This document shows, piece by piece, positions 6,890 to 14,486 of a DNA stretch of 26,210 nt (positions are counted from its first letter, which is position 1; each line of letters opens with the position of its first letter). The notes below the pieces were generated by a model that saw nothing but the letters and a program-made list of their open reading frames with translations, did no database searches and was not told where the DNA came from. The translations under genes were made by a program, and so were the position numbers. The stretch spans positions 1 to 26,210 of the forward strand of contig JAWOEL010000021.1 of assembly GCA_046482735.1 (NCBI GenBank). The letters run 5' to 3'. The DNA comes from JAQICB01 sp046482735 (GTDB lineage Bacteria > Bacteroidota > Bacteroidia > Bacteroidales > UBA1715).

Positions 6890-8218
6890 ATGAAACGATT
6901 AGCATTATTTTTTAGCATCGTGAGTATTAGCACATTCTCCCTTGCACAAGCACCAACCGAATATGATTACGGAAGTGGTGAAGATAGCGTACAATGCTTG
7001 GAAAATCTGTCTGTATATCAAAACAGATACAGAAATGAATCGAAAAATGGCGATTTTTCAACTGAAACCATTAACGCATGGCGAGATGCTTTTTGGGGAT
7101 GCCCACAAAGTTCAAAAAATATATACAGCCCTCACGGCATTAACATATTTGAATCTTTAGCTAAAAAAGCAAAAACCAAAGAAGCTAAAAAAGCATATGT
7201 TGATACAGTGGAATTAATATATGATCGCAGAATTGAATATTTTGGCGATAAATATAAATATTTAGGCTACAAAGGAGCAGATATGTTCCTATTAGACAAA
7301 CATCGGTACGAAAAAGCATACAAACTATGCAAATTATCAGTTGATTCATTAGGTGTAGAAGCAAACATTAAGCCAATGGTAGTTCTTATGCAAACTGCAT
7401 TAATAAAAGTTGGCAGAAAAACTATGACAAAACCTGAAGCTATTGAATTGTACCAACAAATAGACGAAATATTTAAATATAACAGCGAAAAGGGTTCACA
7501 AGCACATATAGCTTGGAGAGAAAAATTGGAAAAACTATTCTTACGATTAGATCCTGACTGTGATGATATAACAGGAGTATATAAACCGAAATTCGAAAAA
7601 AATCCGGAAGATATAGACTTACTTAAAAGAATCACAAAATCTTTATCTAAAGACTGTGCCGATACAGAATTATACCTAAAAGCCTCAGTTAATTTAGACA
7701 AGCTCGAGCCATCAGCTAGCTCTAAGAAAAACATTGCAGAAATGTATGTTGACAAAAATAATACGTCACAAGCAATTGAATATTACGAACAATCAATAGA
7801 GCTAGAAGAAGATGCGGAGAAAAAAGCGGAATCGTACTATCGTATGGCAAATTTATATATATCAAGTCCTCAAAAAAGTGTAAAATATGCAGAAAAAGCA
7901 TTGGACTTGGATTCAAATATGGGAGAAGCATATTTACTTATTGCCAGCCAATATGTTTCTGGTATTGAAGAATGTGCAGAAGATGCAGAATATCCTGAAT
8001 TAGAAAAATGGAAAGCATTATGGGCAGCTGAAGATTTATGCAAAAAAGCTAAATCAGTAGATCCATCAATTTCATCTAAAGCAAATGATAAAATTGCTAA
8101 ATATCGTGGAAATTTCCCTGATGTAGAAACAATGTTTGGCTATAACATTACCGAAGGATCCGAACAAACAATTTCGTCATGTTGGTTTACTGTAACAACT
8201 ACAGCAAAAACGAAATAA
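6890..8218 (+). CDS. Exported tetratricopeptide-repeat protein
   Basis: This 442-residue protein has a signal peptide (MKRLALFFSIVSISTFSLAQA) and no lipobox cysteine, so it is expected in the periplasm. The first half is helical with cysteines near the start (QCLENLSVY, FWGCPQSSKN). The second half has TPR units at about residues 285-370, such as NIAEMYVDKNNTSQAIEYYE, AESYYRMANLYISSP and AEKALDLDSNMGEAYLLIA. TPR arrays bind peptides or partner proteins. It follows the barrel protein by 19 bp and precedes lptC by 4 bp, so the three are co-transcribed. A role as a periplasmic partner for the barrel protein or for LPS export is inferred from position only. Confidence 0.85.
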   Translation: MKRLALFFSIVSISTFSLAQAPTEYDYGSGEDSVQCLENLSVYQNRYRNESKNGDFSTETINAWRDAFWGCPQSSKNIYSPHGINIFESLAKKAKTKEAKKAYVDTVELIYDRRIEYFGDKYKYLGYKGADMFLLDKHRYEKAYKLCKLSVDSLGVEANIKPMVVLMQTALIKVGRKTMTKPEAIELYQQIDEIFKYNSEKGSQAHIAWREKLEKLFLRLDPDCDDITGVYKPKFEKNPEDIDLLKRITKSLSKDCADTELYLKASVNLDKLEPSASSKKNIAEMYVDKNNTSQAIEYYEQSIELEEDAEKKAESYYRMANLYISSPQKSVKYAEKALDLDSNMGEAYLLIASQYVSGIEECAEDAEYPELEKWKALWAAEDLCKKAKSVDPSISSKANDKIAKYRGNFPDVETMFGYNITEGSEQTISSCWFTVTTTAKTK

Positions 8219-8222
8219 CTAA

Positions 8223-8825
8223 ATGATTAAGAGACAATATATATTTTTCACAAGCATCATTATGTTTTGCATAATGATGCTTTTTTCATGTAAAAATGAA
8301 ATGGAAAATATAATAAAAATGTCTGAAATTCAAAAAATGCCGGAACTGGCAGGCGAAAACATCTATTTAACACAAACAGAATACGGCAAAAACATAAGCT
8401 CAATTTACACACCCAAAGTTTTAAAATATTCACGCGAAAACTCTCTATACAATACACCACGCACAATATTTCCCGAAGGCATAAAAGTTACGTATTTTGA
8501 TCAATATCCTGACACATCATCAATGATACGAGCAGACTATGCTATACTATATGAAAATGAAAAAAAATGGAAAGCCAAAAACAATATTGTAGCCAAAAAT
8601 TCTAAAGGAGAAGTATTGCATACAGAATTTTTAATTTGGGATCAAAAAAAAGGTACAATACATTCGGACAAACAAGTACAAATAATAACCAGTGATGATA
8701 TAATAGAAGGTAACGGATTTGAAGCAGATGAAAATTTCGAAAATTGGGAAATTAAAAACGTTACCGGAATTTTTACTTTTGACGAAACAACAGCAAGCAA
8801 CGACTCAATACAACAAAACAATTAA
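8223..8825 (+). CDS. lptC: LPS export ABC transporter periplasmic protein LptC
   Basis: This 200-residue lipoprotein-like protein has an N-terminal hydrophobic helix ending in MLFSC (probable lipobox, Cys about residue 23), after which the conserved pattern for LptC in Bacteroidota begins. It includes LTQTEYGKNISSIYTPKVLKY, FPEGIKVTYFD, IRADYAILYENEKKWKAKNNIV and GEVLHTEFLIWDQKKGTIHSDKQVQI. The alternating strands form a beta-jellyroll that carries LPS from the inner-membrane LptBFG complex to LptA/LptD. It lies 4 bp after the TPR gene and 8 bp before the next small gene. E. coli LptC keeps a membrane helix, whereas a Cys at the end of the hydrophobic stretch suggests lipid anchoring here. 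That point is inferred. Confidence 0.85.
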   Translation: MIKRQYIFFTSIIMFCIMMLFSCKNEMENIIKMSEIQKMPELAGENIYLTQTEYGKNISSIYTPKVLKYSRENSLYNTPRTIFPEGIKVTYFDQYPDTSSMIRADYAILYENEKKWKAKNNIVAKNSKGEVLHTEFLIWDQKKGTIHSDKQVQIITSDDIIEGNGFEADENFENWEIKNVTGIFTFDETTASNDSIQQNN

Positions 8826-8833
8826 TACAAGCT

Positions 8834-9037
8834 ATGGAACTCAGAAAGCGAATAATGGAATACATCTGGCTTTTTTGCAGTATTGCCTCATTATTTACAG
8901 CTATTAATGTTGTTAAAAGTAATGGATATACACAAGATTTTTGGTTGTTTTTATTATTTTTTATTATTTCATTTTTTATGTATCTTTTCAGAAAAAAACA
9001 ACGAAAACAATCAAAATATAATACAAATAAAAAATGA
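8834..9037 (+). CDS. Small two-helix membrane protein
   Basis: This 67-residue protein has two hydrophobic helices (about residues 10-27 and 36-52), a short loop (VKSNGYTQDFW) and a lysine-rich tail ending RKKQRKQSKYNTNKK. The basic tail probably lies in the cytoplasm. It starts 8 bp after lptC, and its TGA overlaps the ATG of the CNNM-like gene as ATGA, so it is embedded in the operon and translated with its neighbours. I recognise no family. Conservation of the position between lptC and a CNNM protein would be the best sign of function. Confidence 0.7.
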   Translation: MELRKRIMEYIWLFCSIASLFTAINVVKSNGYTQDFWLFLLFFIISFFMYLFRKKQRKQSKYNTNKK

Positions 9038-10308
9038 TTCCTTTGGGTACAACCATTTTCATAATTATACTTTCACTCATAACATCAGCATTTTTCTCCG
9101 GACTTGAAGCTGCATTTTTGAGTCTGAACAAACTAAAGGTTGAAGTAGAAGCACAAAAAGGAAAAATGTCGGCATATATTATTTCTTTTTTTCTGCGATA
9201 CTCAAATATGTTTATCACTACACTCATCATTGGCAACAAAATAGCACTCATAATATATGCCTTGCTCACCACACAATTATTATCCCCCATTCTTCACCAA
9301 GCAATTTCTGCCGAAGAACTTATTTTATTAATTCAAATAATTATTGCATCAGTGATATATACATATACAGCAGATTTTTTACCCCGCGACATATTCCGGT
9401 TACATGCACACACTACGCTCAAAATTTTTTGTATACCTGCTTTTATTGTATTTATACTTTTATTTCCAATATCAGTACTAGTAACAGTACTACTACGCAT
9501 TTTTTTATCTTTGTCAAACATAAAAAAAGAAGATTATAAAAATCTTAAAACATTAGGCAAAATAGACTTAATACATTTTTTATCATATAATGCAAACACA
9601 AAAACTGATGAACAAGACAGCAACAATTTAAAGATTTTACTTAACGCACTTGAATTTTCATCGGTTAAATTACGAGAATGCATACAACCGCGTACAGAAC
9701 TCATAACCTCAGATATAAACGAACCGATAGAACACACAATACCACTATTTGTAGAATCCGGCTATTCCAAAATACTAATTTACTCAGAAACAATAGATAA
9801 CATAATAGGATATATACATTCCTCAGATATACTTAAAAACCCAAAATCTATCAAAGAAATTTTGCGCGATATACCTTGTGTACCCGAAACCATGAGTGCA
9901 CGAAAAATGCTCAGTCAATTTATAACCGAACAACAAAGCATAGCCGTAGTAGTAGACGAATTTGGTGGCACAGCAGGCATTGTAACAGTTGAAGATATTA
10001 TAGAAGAGATTTTCGGAGAAATACGAGACGAACACGACCATGAAGAACTTACCGAACGAGAAATATCAAACACAGAATTTGTTTTTTCCGGACGCCATAA
10101 AATTGACTATGTAAATGAAAACTACAACCTGCACATTGCCGAATCTGATGAATATGAAACAATAGCCGGTTTTTTCCTGAATAATCACGAAAATTTTCCT
10201 GAAGTAAACTCCTCAATCATTATAGAAAATTTAAAACTTAGCATACTCAAAATCACAGGAACACGTATAGATTTAATTCATGTAAAAATATTGGAAGATA
10301 CTGACTAA
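9034..10308 (+). CDS. CNNM/CorC-type membrane protein with CBS pair (GldE/hemolysin-like)
   Basis: This 424-residue protein has an N-terminal DUF21/CNNM transmembrane domain. The signature ITSAFFSGLEAAFLSLNKLK lies near residue 17, followed by further helices at about 60-85, 95-115 and 125-155. A tandem CBS pair at about residues 205-325 follows (LRECIQPRTELITSDI, DNIIGYIHSSDIL, IAVVVDEFGGTAGIVTVEDI with IIEEIFGEI after it), then a CorC_HlyC domain at about 340-420 (FVFSGRHKIDYVNENYNL, ETIAGFFLN). Such proteins are linked to Mg or Co transport and, in Bacteroidota, include the gliding-associated GldE. Old annotations call them hemolysins. The CBS domains probably sense adenine nucleotides. 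It is coupled to the preceding small gene and lies upstream of a foldase gene, an arrangement I recall from other members of the phylum. Confidence 0.88.
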   Translation: MIPLGTTIFIIILSLITSAFFSGLEAAFLSLNKLKVEVEAQKGKMSAYIISFFLRYSNMFITTLIIGNKIALIIYALLTTQLLSPILHQAISAEELILLIQIIIASVIYTYTADFLPRDIFRLHAHTTLKIFCIPAFIVFILLFPISVLVTVLLRIFLSLSNIKKEDYKNLKTLGKIDLIHFLSYNANTKTDEQDSNNLKILLNALEFSSVKLRECIQPRTELITSDINEPIEHTIPLFVESGYSKILIYSETIDNIIGYIHSSDILKNPKSIKEILRDIPCVPETMSARKMLSQFITEQQSIAVVVDEFGGTAGIVTVEDIIEEIFGEIRDEHDHEELTEREISNTEFVFSGRHKIDYVNENYNLHIAESDEYETIAGFFLNNHENFPEVNSSIIIENLKLSILKITGTRIDLIHVKILEDTD

Positions 10309-10324
10309 TATATGGTATTTTTTT

Positions 10325-10332
10325 TATCTTTG
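10325..10332 (+). promoter_or_regulatory. Candidate -7 box upstream of the foldase gene
   Basis: TATCTTTG at 10325-10332 matches TAnnTTTG and lies 46 bp before the ATG at 10379. No TTTG lies at the expected -33 distance. It may give the foldase gene a separate promoter in the 70-bp gap after the CNNM gene. Confidence 0.35.
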
Positions 10333-10378
10333 TGAATTCAAAAATTCAATCATAAAAACATTTTAATTTTTATCAATA

Positions 10379-12502
10379 ATGTCAACAATACAAAAATTAA
10401 GAAGTAAAACAGGTTTAGTCACCATATTTATTGGTGTAGCGTTATTAGCATTTGTTGTAACCGGGCTAGATCCACAAATGTTTTCATCCATCACAGGCAA
10501 CGATAATGTAATAGCAGAAATAAACGGAGAAAAATACACCTACGAATCATATTATCAAGTACTTCAAAAATCACAAGCAAATTCAGAAGAGGATGCATCA
10601 GAAATACAAAAACAGGATGTATATCCTCAAGCATGGAACACCTTTGTGGCACGTCATGTATATGATGATTTATACAAAGAAATTGGCTTAGGAATACACA
10701 ATCCATGGTTAAATATCATTGGCATTTCACAATCAGAGTTTGAAGATATTATGATTGGCGAAAATATTGCTCCGGAAGTTCGAAACGCTGAAATATTTAA
10801 AAATCCGGAGACAAACAAATTCGACAAGGAGGTTTTAATCAACACCTTATCGAATCTTGAGCAAATAAAAAATGAATATCCTGAATTTTACCAACAATGG
10901 TTGAATTTTGAAACTGGTATGCATCAAAAAATTCTTGAAAATAAATTAAATACCCTTATTTCTAAATCTTTTTACCCAAGCAATTTAGAAATTGATATGC
11001 AAGTTGAAGAAAAATCTGAAAATGTAGATTTTGAAAGTGTTGGAATAAATTATACTACAATAAGTGATTCTTTAGTTTCGGTAAGTGAATCTGAAATATC
11101 AGATTATTATGATAATCACAACCATGAAGAAAAATTTCAACAAGAAGAAAGTGTAACCATTGAATACATAGTATTTGATATAAAACCAACACAAAATGAC
11201 ATACAAAACACTAAGCAATACGTTACAGATTTACGTAATGGCTTTATTAATGCTTCAAACTTAAAAAGCTTTTTAAATGTAAATTCAGACATTAAATTTC
11301 AACCGAAATATTATAAAAAAGGTGAATTGCCAGAAAAAATTGATGAATTTGCGTTTTCTCACCAAGAAGATAGTGCTACCGATGTCTATTTTGAATCGAA
11401 TATGTATAAAATTGCTAAAATATCGGATATCGGATATGCAGCTGATTCTGCACGTGTTCGCCATATATTATTACAAGGAGATACTGCTATGACAGTAGCA
11501 GATAGTTTAAAGACCTTACTTGAGGAAGAAAACGCTGATTTCACCGAACTTGTTCGTACACATTCAACTGACAGTGCCTCTATCCCCAACGGAGGAGTAT
11601 ATGATTGGTTCAAAGAAGGACAAATGGCTCAGTCATTTCAAGATAGTAGTTTCTTTGGCGAAGTTGGCAATTATTATATTGCACCCTCACAATTTGGTGT
11701 TCATGTAATAGAAATTTTAGATCAAGGTCCGAAATCAAAACAAGTTCAGGTGCAGTATTTGGCACGAGAAGTAACATATTCTTCAGAGACACGACAAGAA
11801 GCATATAAAGAAGCAGTATACTTTGCTTCGGAAAACGAAACATATGAAGATTTTAACCAAAGTATTATTGACAATCCTGAAATTTCAAAACGTACTGCAG
11901 AAAAAGTAACACCAAATCAACGCTATATACAAGGTCTTACAAATTCTCGTGATCTTATAAAATGGGCTCACGAAACAAAAGATGATGCCGGCAAAATATC
12001 AGATATTTTCACATGTGGCGATGCTTTTGTTATAGGAGTTGTAACAGATGTGTATGAAGAGGGAGAAAAACCACTGGAAGTTGTTGAAGATGAAATTATT
12101 GCAACCTTAAGAAAAGAAAAGAAAACAGAATATGTAGCAGAAAAAATCGCAGCTTTACCTGAAACTGCAACATTACAAGATATTGCACAAGAGTTTAATC
12201 AAAAACCTATTTCTGTTTCAAATGTTACATTCAGCCATCAAACAGCAGAAAAATTGGGAAGAGAACCTAAAGTAATTGCAAAAGCTGCGGTTATGGATCC
12301 AGGGCAAATCTCAGAACCAATCGAAGGTAATCGTGGCGTTTTTATAATTAGCGTTACAAACAAAAACCTGAATGCTTCTGTAAAACCTGAACGCGAAAAA
12401 CAAATGTTAATTTCGACCCGACGAATGACAATTATCAATTCATTATTTGAATATCTTAAAGAAAAAGCTGAAATTGAAGATTATAGAATTAAGTTTTTAT
12501 AA
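10379..12502 (+). CDS. SurA/PpiD-type periplasmic peptidyl-prolyl cis-trans isomerase (foldase)
   Basis: This 707-residue protein has the PpiD layout. It has a short cytoplasmic N-terminus (MSTIQKLRSKTG), one membrane helix at about residues 13-30 (LVTIFIGVALLAFVVTG), a long helical SurA-N-like chaperone region, a parvulin domain at about 355-455, and a C-terminal helical region. The parvulin domain shows SARVRHILLQGDTAMTVADS, HSTDSASIPNGGVYDWFKEG, MAQSFQDSSFFGEVG and SQFGVHVIEILDQG, the usual PPIC features. The protein should be inner-membrane anchored, facing the periplasm, and helps outer-membrane proteins fold. It ends the coaX run and is followed by a strong terminator. Length (about 700 aa) is normal for Bacteroidota PpiD-like proteins. 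Confidence 0.92.
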   Translation: MSTIQKLRSKTGLVTIFIGVALLAFVVTGLDPQMFSSITGNDNVIAEINGEKYTYESYYQVLQKSQANSEEDASEIQKQDVYPQAWNTFVARHVYDDLYKEIGLGIHNPWLNIIGISQSEFEDIMIGENIAPEVRNAEIFKNPETNKFDKEVLINTLSNLEQIKNEYPEFYQQWLNFETGMHQKILENKLNTLISKSFYPSNLEIDMQVEEKSENVDFESVGINYTTISDSLVSVSESEISDYYDNHNHEEKFQQEESVTIEYIVFDIKPTQNDIQNTKQYVTDLRNGFINASNLKSFLNVNSDIKFQPKYYKKGELPEKIDEFAFSHQEDSATDVYFESNMYKIAKISDIGYAADSARVRHILLQGDTAMTVADSLKTLLEEENADFTELVRTHSTDSASIPNGGVYDWFKEGQMAQSFQDSSFFGEVGNYYIAPSQFGVHVIEILDQGPKSKQVQVQYLAREVTYSSETRQEAYKEAVYFASENETYEDFNQSIIDNPEISKRTAEKVTPNQRYIQGLTNSRDLIKWAHETKDDAGKISDIFTCGDAFVIGVVTDVYEEGEKPLEVVEDEIIATLRKEKKTEYVAEKIAALPETATLQDIAQEFNQKPISVSNVTFSHQTAEKLGREPKVIAKAAVMDPGQISEPIEGNRGVFIISVTNKNLNASVKPEREKQMLISTRRMTIINSLFEYLKEKAEIEDYRIKFL

Positions 12503-12527
12503 CATACCATTTCTTTTACAATAATTT

Positions 12528-12559
12528 AAAAAGCCGATGATAAATCATCGGCTTTTTTT
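12528..12559 (+). terminator. Strong rho-independent terminator after the foldase gene
   Basis: A perfect 10-bp stem, AAGCCGATGA at 12531-12540 and TCATCGGCTT at 12545-12554, closes a 4-nt loop (TAAA) and is followed by an uninterrupted T run to 12559. A-rich bases before the stem can pair with the T run, so it may work in both directions. It closes the coaX-to-foldase run. Confidence 0.92.
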
Positions 12560-12672
12560 ATTGTACCAATATACAATATAGATGTATTACCCGAATTCGA
12601 TGAGTTTTTCACAGCTATGGAAGACAGAAAGGGGTGATTATTAAAACATGGATGTAAATAATAGCGAGCTAT

Positions 12673-12937
12673 TAACGTGAGTTCGATATAATTTTTGAGT
12701 TCAGAACGCTTAGAAATAGTAAGATTCGATTTAAAATAATGAGTATTATCGGGATAAAGCGAATTATTTTTAAGAAGAAGATTGCTGTTTATAAGCGTTT
12801 CATTAATTGTTTTGTGTAAAATATTGAATATGTGCGTTAAATCTCTTCATCTTATCCCGATAAGATTCATCGATTTGCCTTAATCTTCAGCATTTTACAT
12901 CAACCTGAACTTGAAAAATTACGTCGAACTCACGTTA
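12673..12937. repeat. 265-bp inverted-repeat (MITE-like or foldback) element
   Basis: The ends form a long imperfect inverted repeat. On the left, TAACGTGAGTTCGA (12673-12686), TAATTTTT (12689-12696) and AGTTCAG (12698-12704) occur in order. Their exact complements occur in reverse order on the right, CTGAACT (12905-12911), AAAAATTA (12914-12921) and TCGAACTCACGTTA (12924-12937). An inner pair, TTATCGGGATAA (12746-12757) and TTATCCCGATAA (12852-12863), sits exactly 41 nt inside the outer block on both sides. The element therefore looks like two diverged 85-nt copies facing each other around a 94-nt centre. No transposase is encoded inside. No obvious target duplication is visible at the edges. 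Confidence 0.75.
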
Positions 12938-13027
12938 TTACGAAAATGTAAGGCAAAAAATACGTTTTTAATACTCAGCGTCGCCCATTCAAAAATTATT
13001 TCGTACTCTTATTTCATAAAAAATCAT

Positions 13028-13035
13028 TAACTTTG
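13028..13035 (+). promoter_or_regulatory. Candidate -7 box for the esterase gene
   Basis: TAACTTTG at 13028-13035 matches TAnnTTTG and lies 44 bp before the ATG at 13080. The expected upstream TTTG is weak (a TTTCG at 12999-13003, spacing 24). Confidence 0.38.
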
Positions 13036-13079
13036 ATAACATACAACAAAATTTCTCAGAATAATAAAAAAATAAAACC

Positions 13080-14207
13080 ATGAAAAACCGATTTATACTT
13101 ATTGCAATATTCATAGCACTCAATACAACTCTTTTCTCACAAGACTCGAATTTTCATATATACCTCTGTTTTGGACAGTCAAATATGGAAGGGCAAGGAA
13201 CAATTGAAAATCAAGACAAAACAGTTGACAATAGGTTTAAGGTGTTTCAGGCACTTAATTGCCCACATTTAAACAGGGAAAAGGGCACATGGTATACAGC
13301 AACACCACCATTGTGCCAATGCTACTCAGGGCTGTCGCCAGCAGATTATTTTGGACGGGTAATGATTGCTAATCTACCCGACAGCATTACAGTCGGCGTA
13401 ATAAACGTAGCCGTAGGCGGATGCGATATAAGACTTTTTGACAAAGATATATATAGAGATTATGATTCTACTTATACCGAAAGTTGGTTTACCGATAAAG
13501 TCAAAGCTTATGGATGGAATCCATATCAACACCTTATAGATTTAGCCCTGGAAGCACAAAAAGACGGTGTAATAAAAGGGATATTGCTTCATCAAGGAGA
13601 AACAAATACCGGTAACCAACAATGGCCGACATACGTGAAAAAAATTTATACCGATATGCTTGCTGATCTTTCTTTGAATGCTGACTCTGTTCCACTATTA
13701 GCAGGAGAGGTATTGTCTGCTCCGGGAAATTGCTGTGCGAGTATGAATACAATTATTAATAAACTTCCACAAACAATTGAAACATCATACGTTATTTCTT
13801 CTGATAATTGCCCCGGGCAAGACGAAGCACATTTTAATTCCGTAGGATACCGAATACTGGGTAACCGATACGGGAAAAAAATGCTGTCGCATATGGGATA
13901 TGAGGTCGACATAACTGCTGATTTAGATACACACGAATCAGATGACTATGCACTACATCAAAACTATCCAAATCCTTTTAGCACCAGCACACATATTTCT
14001 TTTAACTTAGCTCAAGCAGAATTTGTAACTCTCAAGATATATACTACTCAAGGTATAGAAGTTAGCACAATTTCCGAAAAATTTTATGCTGCAGGCACCC
14101 ATTCTATAGAATTTTCCGAAGATAGTTTACCAGCAGGAAACTATCTGTACAAACTTACAACCAACTCATTTTCAGAAACAAAAACAATGCAAAAAACTTC
14201 ACAATAA
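13080..14207 (+). CDS. Secreted SASA-family carbohydrate esterase with T9SS sorting domain
   Basis: This 375-residue protein has a signal peptide (MKNRFILIAIFIALNTTLFS, ending before QDS). The catalytic domain is of the sialate O-acetylesterase/acetylxylan esterase (SASA, SGNH-like) type. The nucleophile block is CFGQSNMEGQG (Ser34), the middle blocks are NVAVGGCDIRLFDKD and ILLHQGETN (H171-Q-G-E174), and the late block DEAHFNSVGYRILGNRY carries the Asp248/His251 pair. From about residue 292 a type A T9SS C-terminal domain follows: LHQNYPNPFSTSTHISFNLA, then LKIYTTQGIEV, then LPAGNYLYKL. It is therefore exported by the Sec system and then moved across the outer membrane by T9SS, to be released or anchored at the surface. 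The substrate is probably acetyl groups on polysaccharide or glycan, not resolved further. Confidence 0.9.
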   Translation: MKNRFILIAIFIALNTTLFSQDSNFHIYLCFGQSNMEGQGTIENQDKTVDNRFKVFQALNCPHLNREKGTWYTATPPLCQCYSGLSPADYFGRVMIANLPDSITVGVINVAVGGCDIRLFDKDIYRDYDSTYTESWFTDKVKAYGWNPYQHLIDLALEAQKDGVIKGILLHQGETNTGNQQWPTYVKKIYTDMLADLSLNADSVPLLAGEVLSAPGNCCASMNTIINKLPQTIETSYVISSDNCPGQDEAHFNSVGYRILGNRYGKKMLSHMGYEVDITADLDTHESDDYALHQNYPNPFSTSTHISFNLAQAEFVTLKIYTTQGIEVSTISEKFYAAGTHSIEFSEDSLPAGNYLYKLTTNSFSETKTMQKTSQ

Positions 14208-14254
14208 ACAAGCTATATTATATCATTCACGGTACGCTCGTGGTCAAAACACTC

Positions 14255-14277
14255 ATGTTAAAAAGCACAGTTAACAT
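14255..14277 (+). other. Hairpin in the spacer after the esterase gene
   Basis: ATGTTAA (14255-14261) and TTAACAT (14271-14277) form a perfect 7-bp stem with a 9-nt loop. No T run follows, so it is not a standard terminator. The remaining spacer (14208-14426) shows no gene. Confidence 0.3.
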
Positions 14278-14426
14278 CTGCACTTAATCGATTGCCAATT
14301 CTTAATTTTTAACCATCTCACAAACATTAAATCCGAAAAGTTTGAATTACATAGACTTATATAATTATCAACAACCTGGTCTTTCCCCTTTAAACGTACC
14401 TTAAACCGAAAAGGACAAAACACCAC

Positions 14427-14458
14427 TTTGGTAAATAATTGCTTAACTACTATTTTTG
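14427..14458 (+). promoter_or_regulatory. Full Bacteroidota-type promoter for the BACON/SUMF1 lipoprotein gene
   Basis: TTTG at 14427-14430, an exact 20-bp spacer, and TATTTTTG at 14451-14458 together fit the phylum consensus TTTG-N19-21-TAnnTTTG. A second overlapping TACTTTTG lies at 14462-14469. The position also decides the start codon: TTG 14439 lies inside the promoter, so translation must begin at ATG 14487. Confidence 0.75.
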
Positions 14459-14486
14459 TATTACTTTTGTTACAAACTCTTTTTCA

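Larger units (their letters stand above)
12560..13079. other. 520-bp gene-free spacer
   Basis: No credible gene is seen here. The stretch holds the inverted-repeat element at 12673-12937 and, at the right end, a candidate -7 box for the esterase gene. Just after the terminator a frame open to a TGA at 12635 reads LPEFDEFFTAMEDRKG on the plus strand. It has no plausible start and could be chance or the tail of a lost gene. Confidence 0.6.

Noticed and set aside
12560..12637. Short plus-strand frame ending LPEFDEFFTAMEDRKG as a real gene
   Set aside because: It has no plausible start after the terminator and is too short to judge. At most it is a relic.
14439..14486. Extended N-terminus of the BACON/SUMF1 protein from TTG 14439
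   Set aside because: The extension lies across the promoter (-7 box 14451-14458), and ATG 14487 gives a clean lipoprotein signal.
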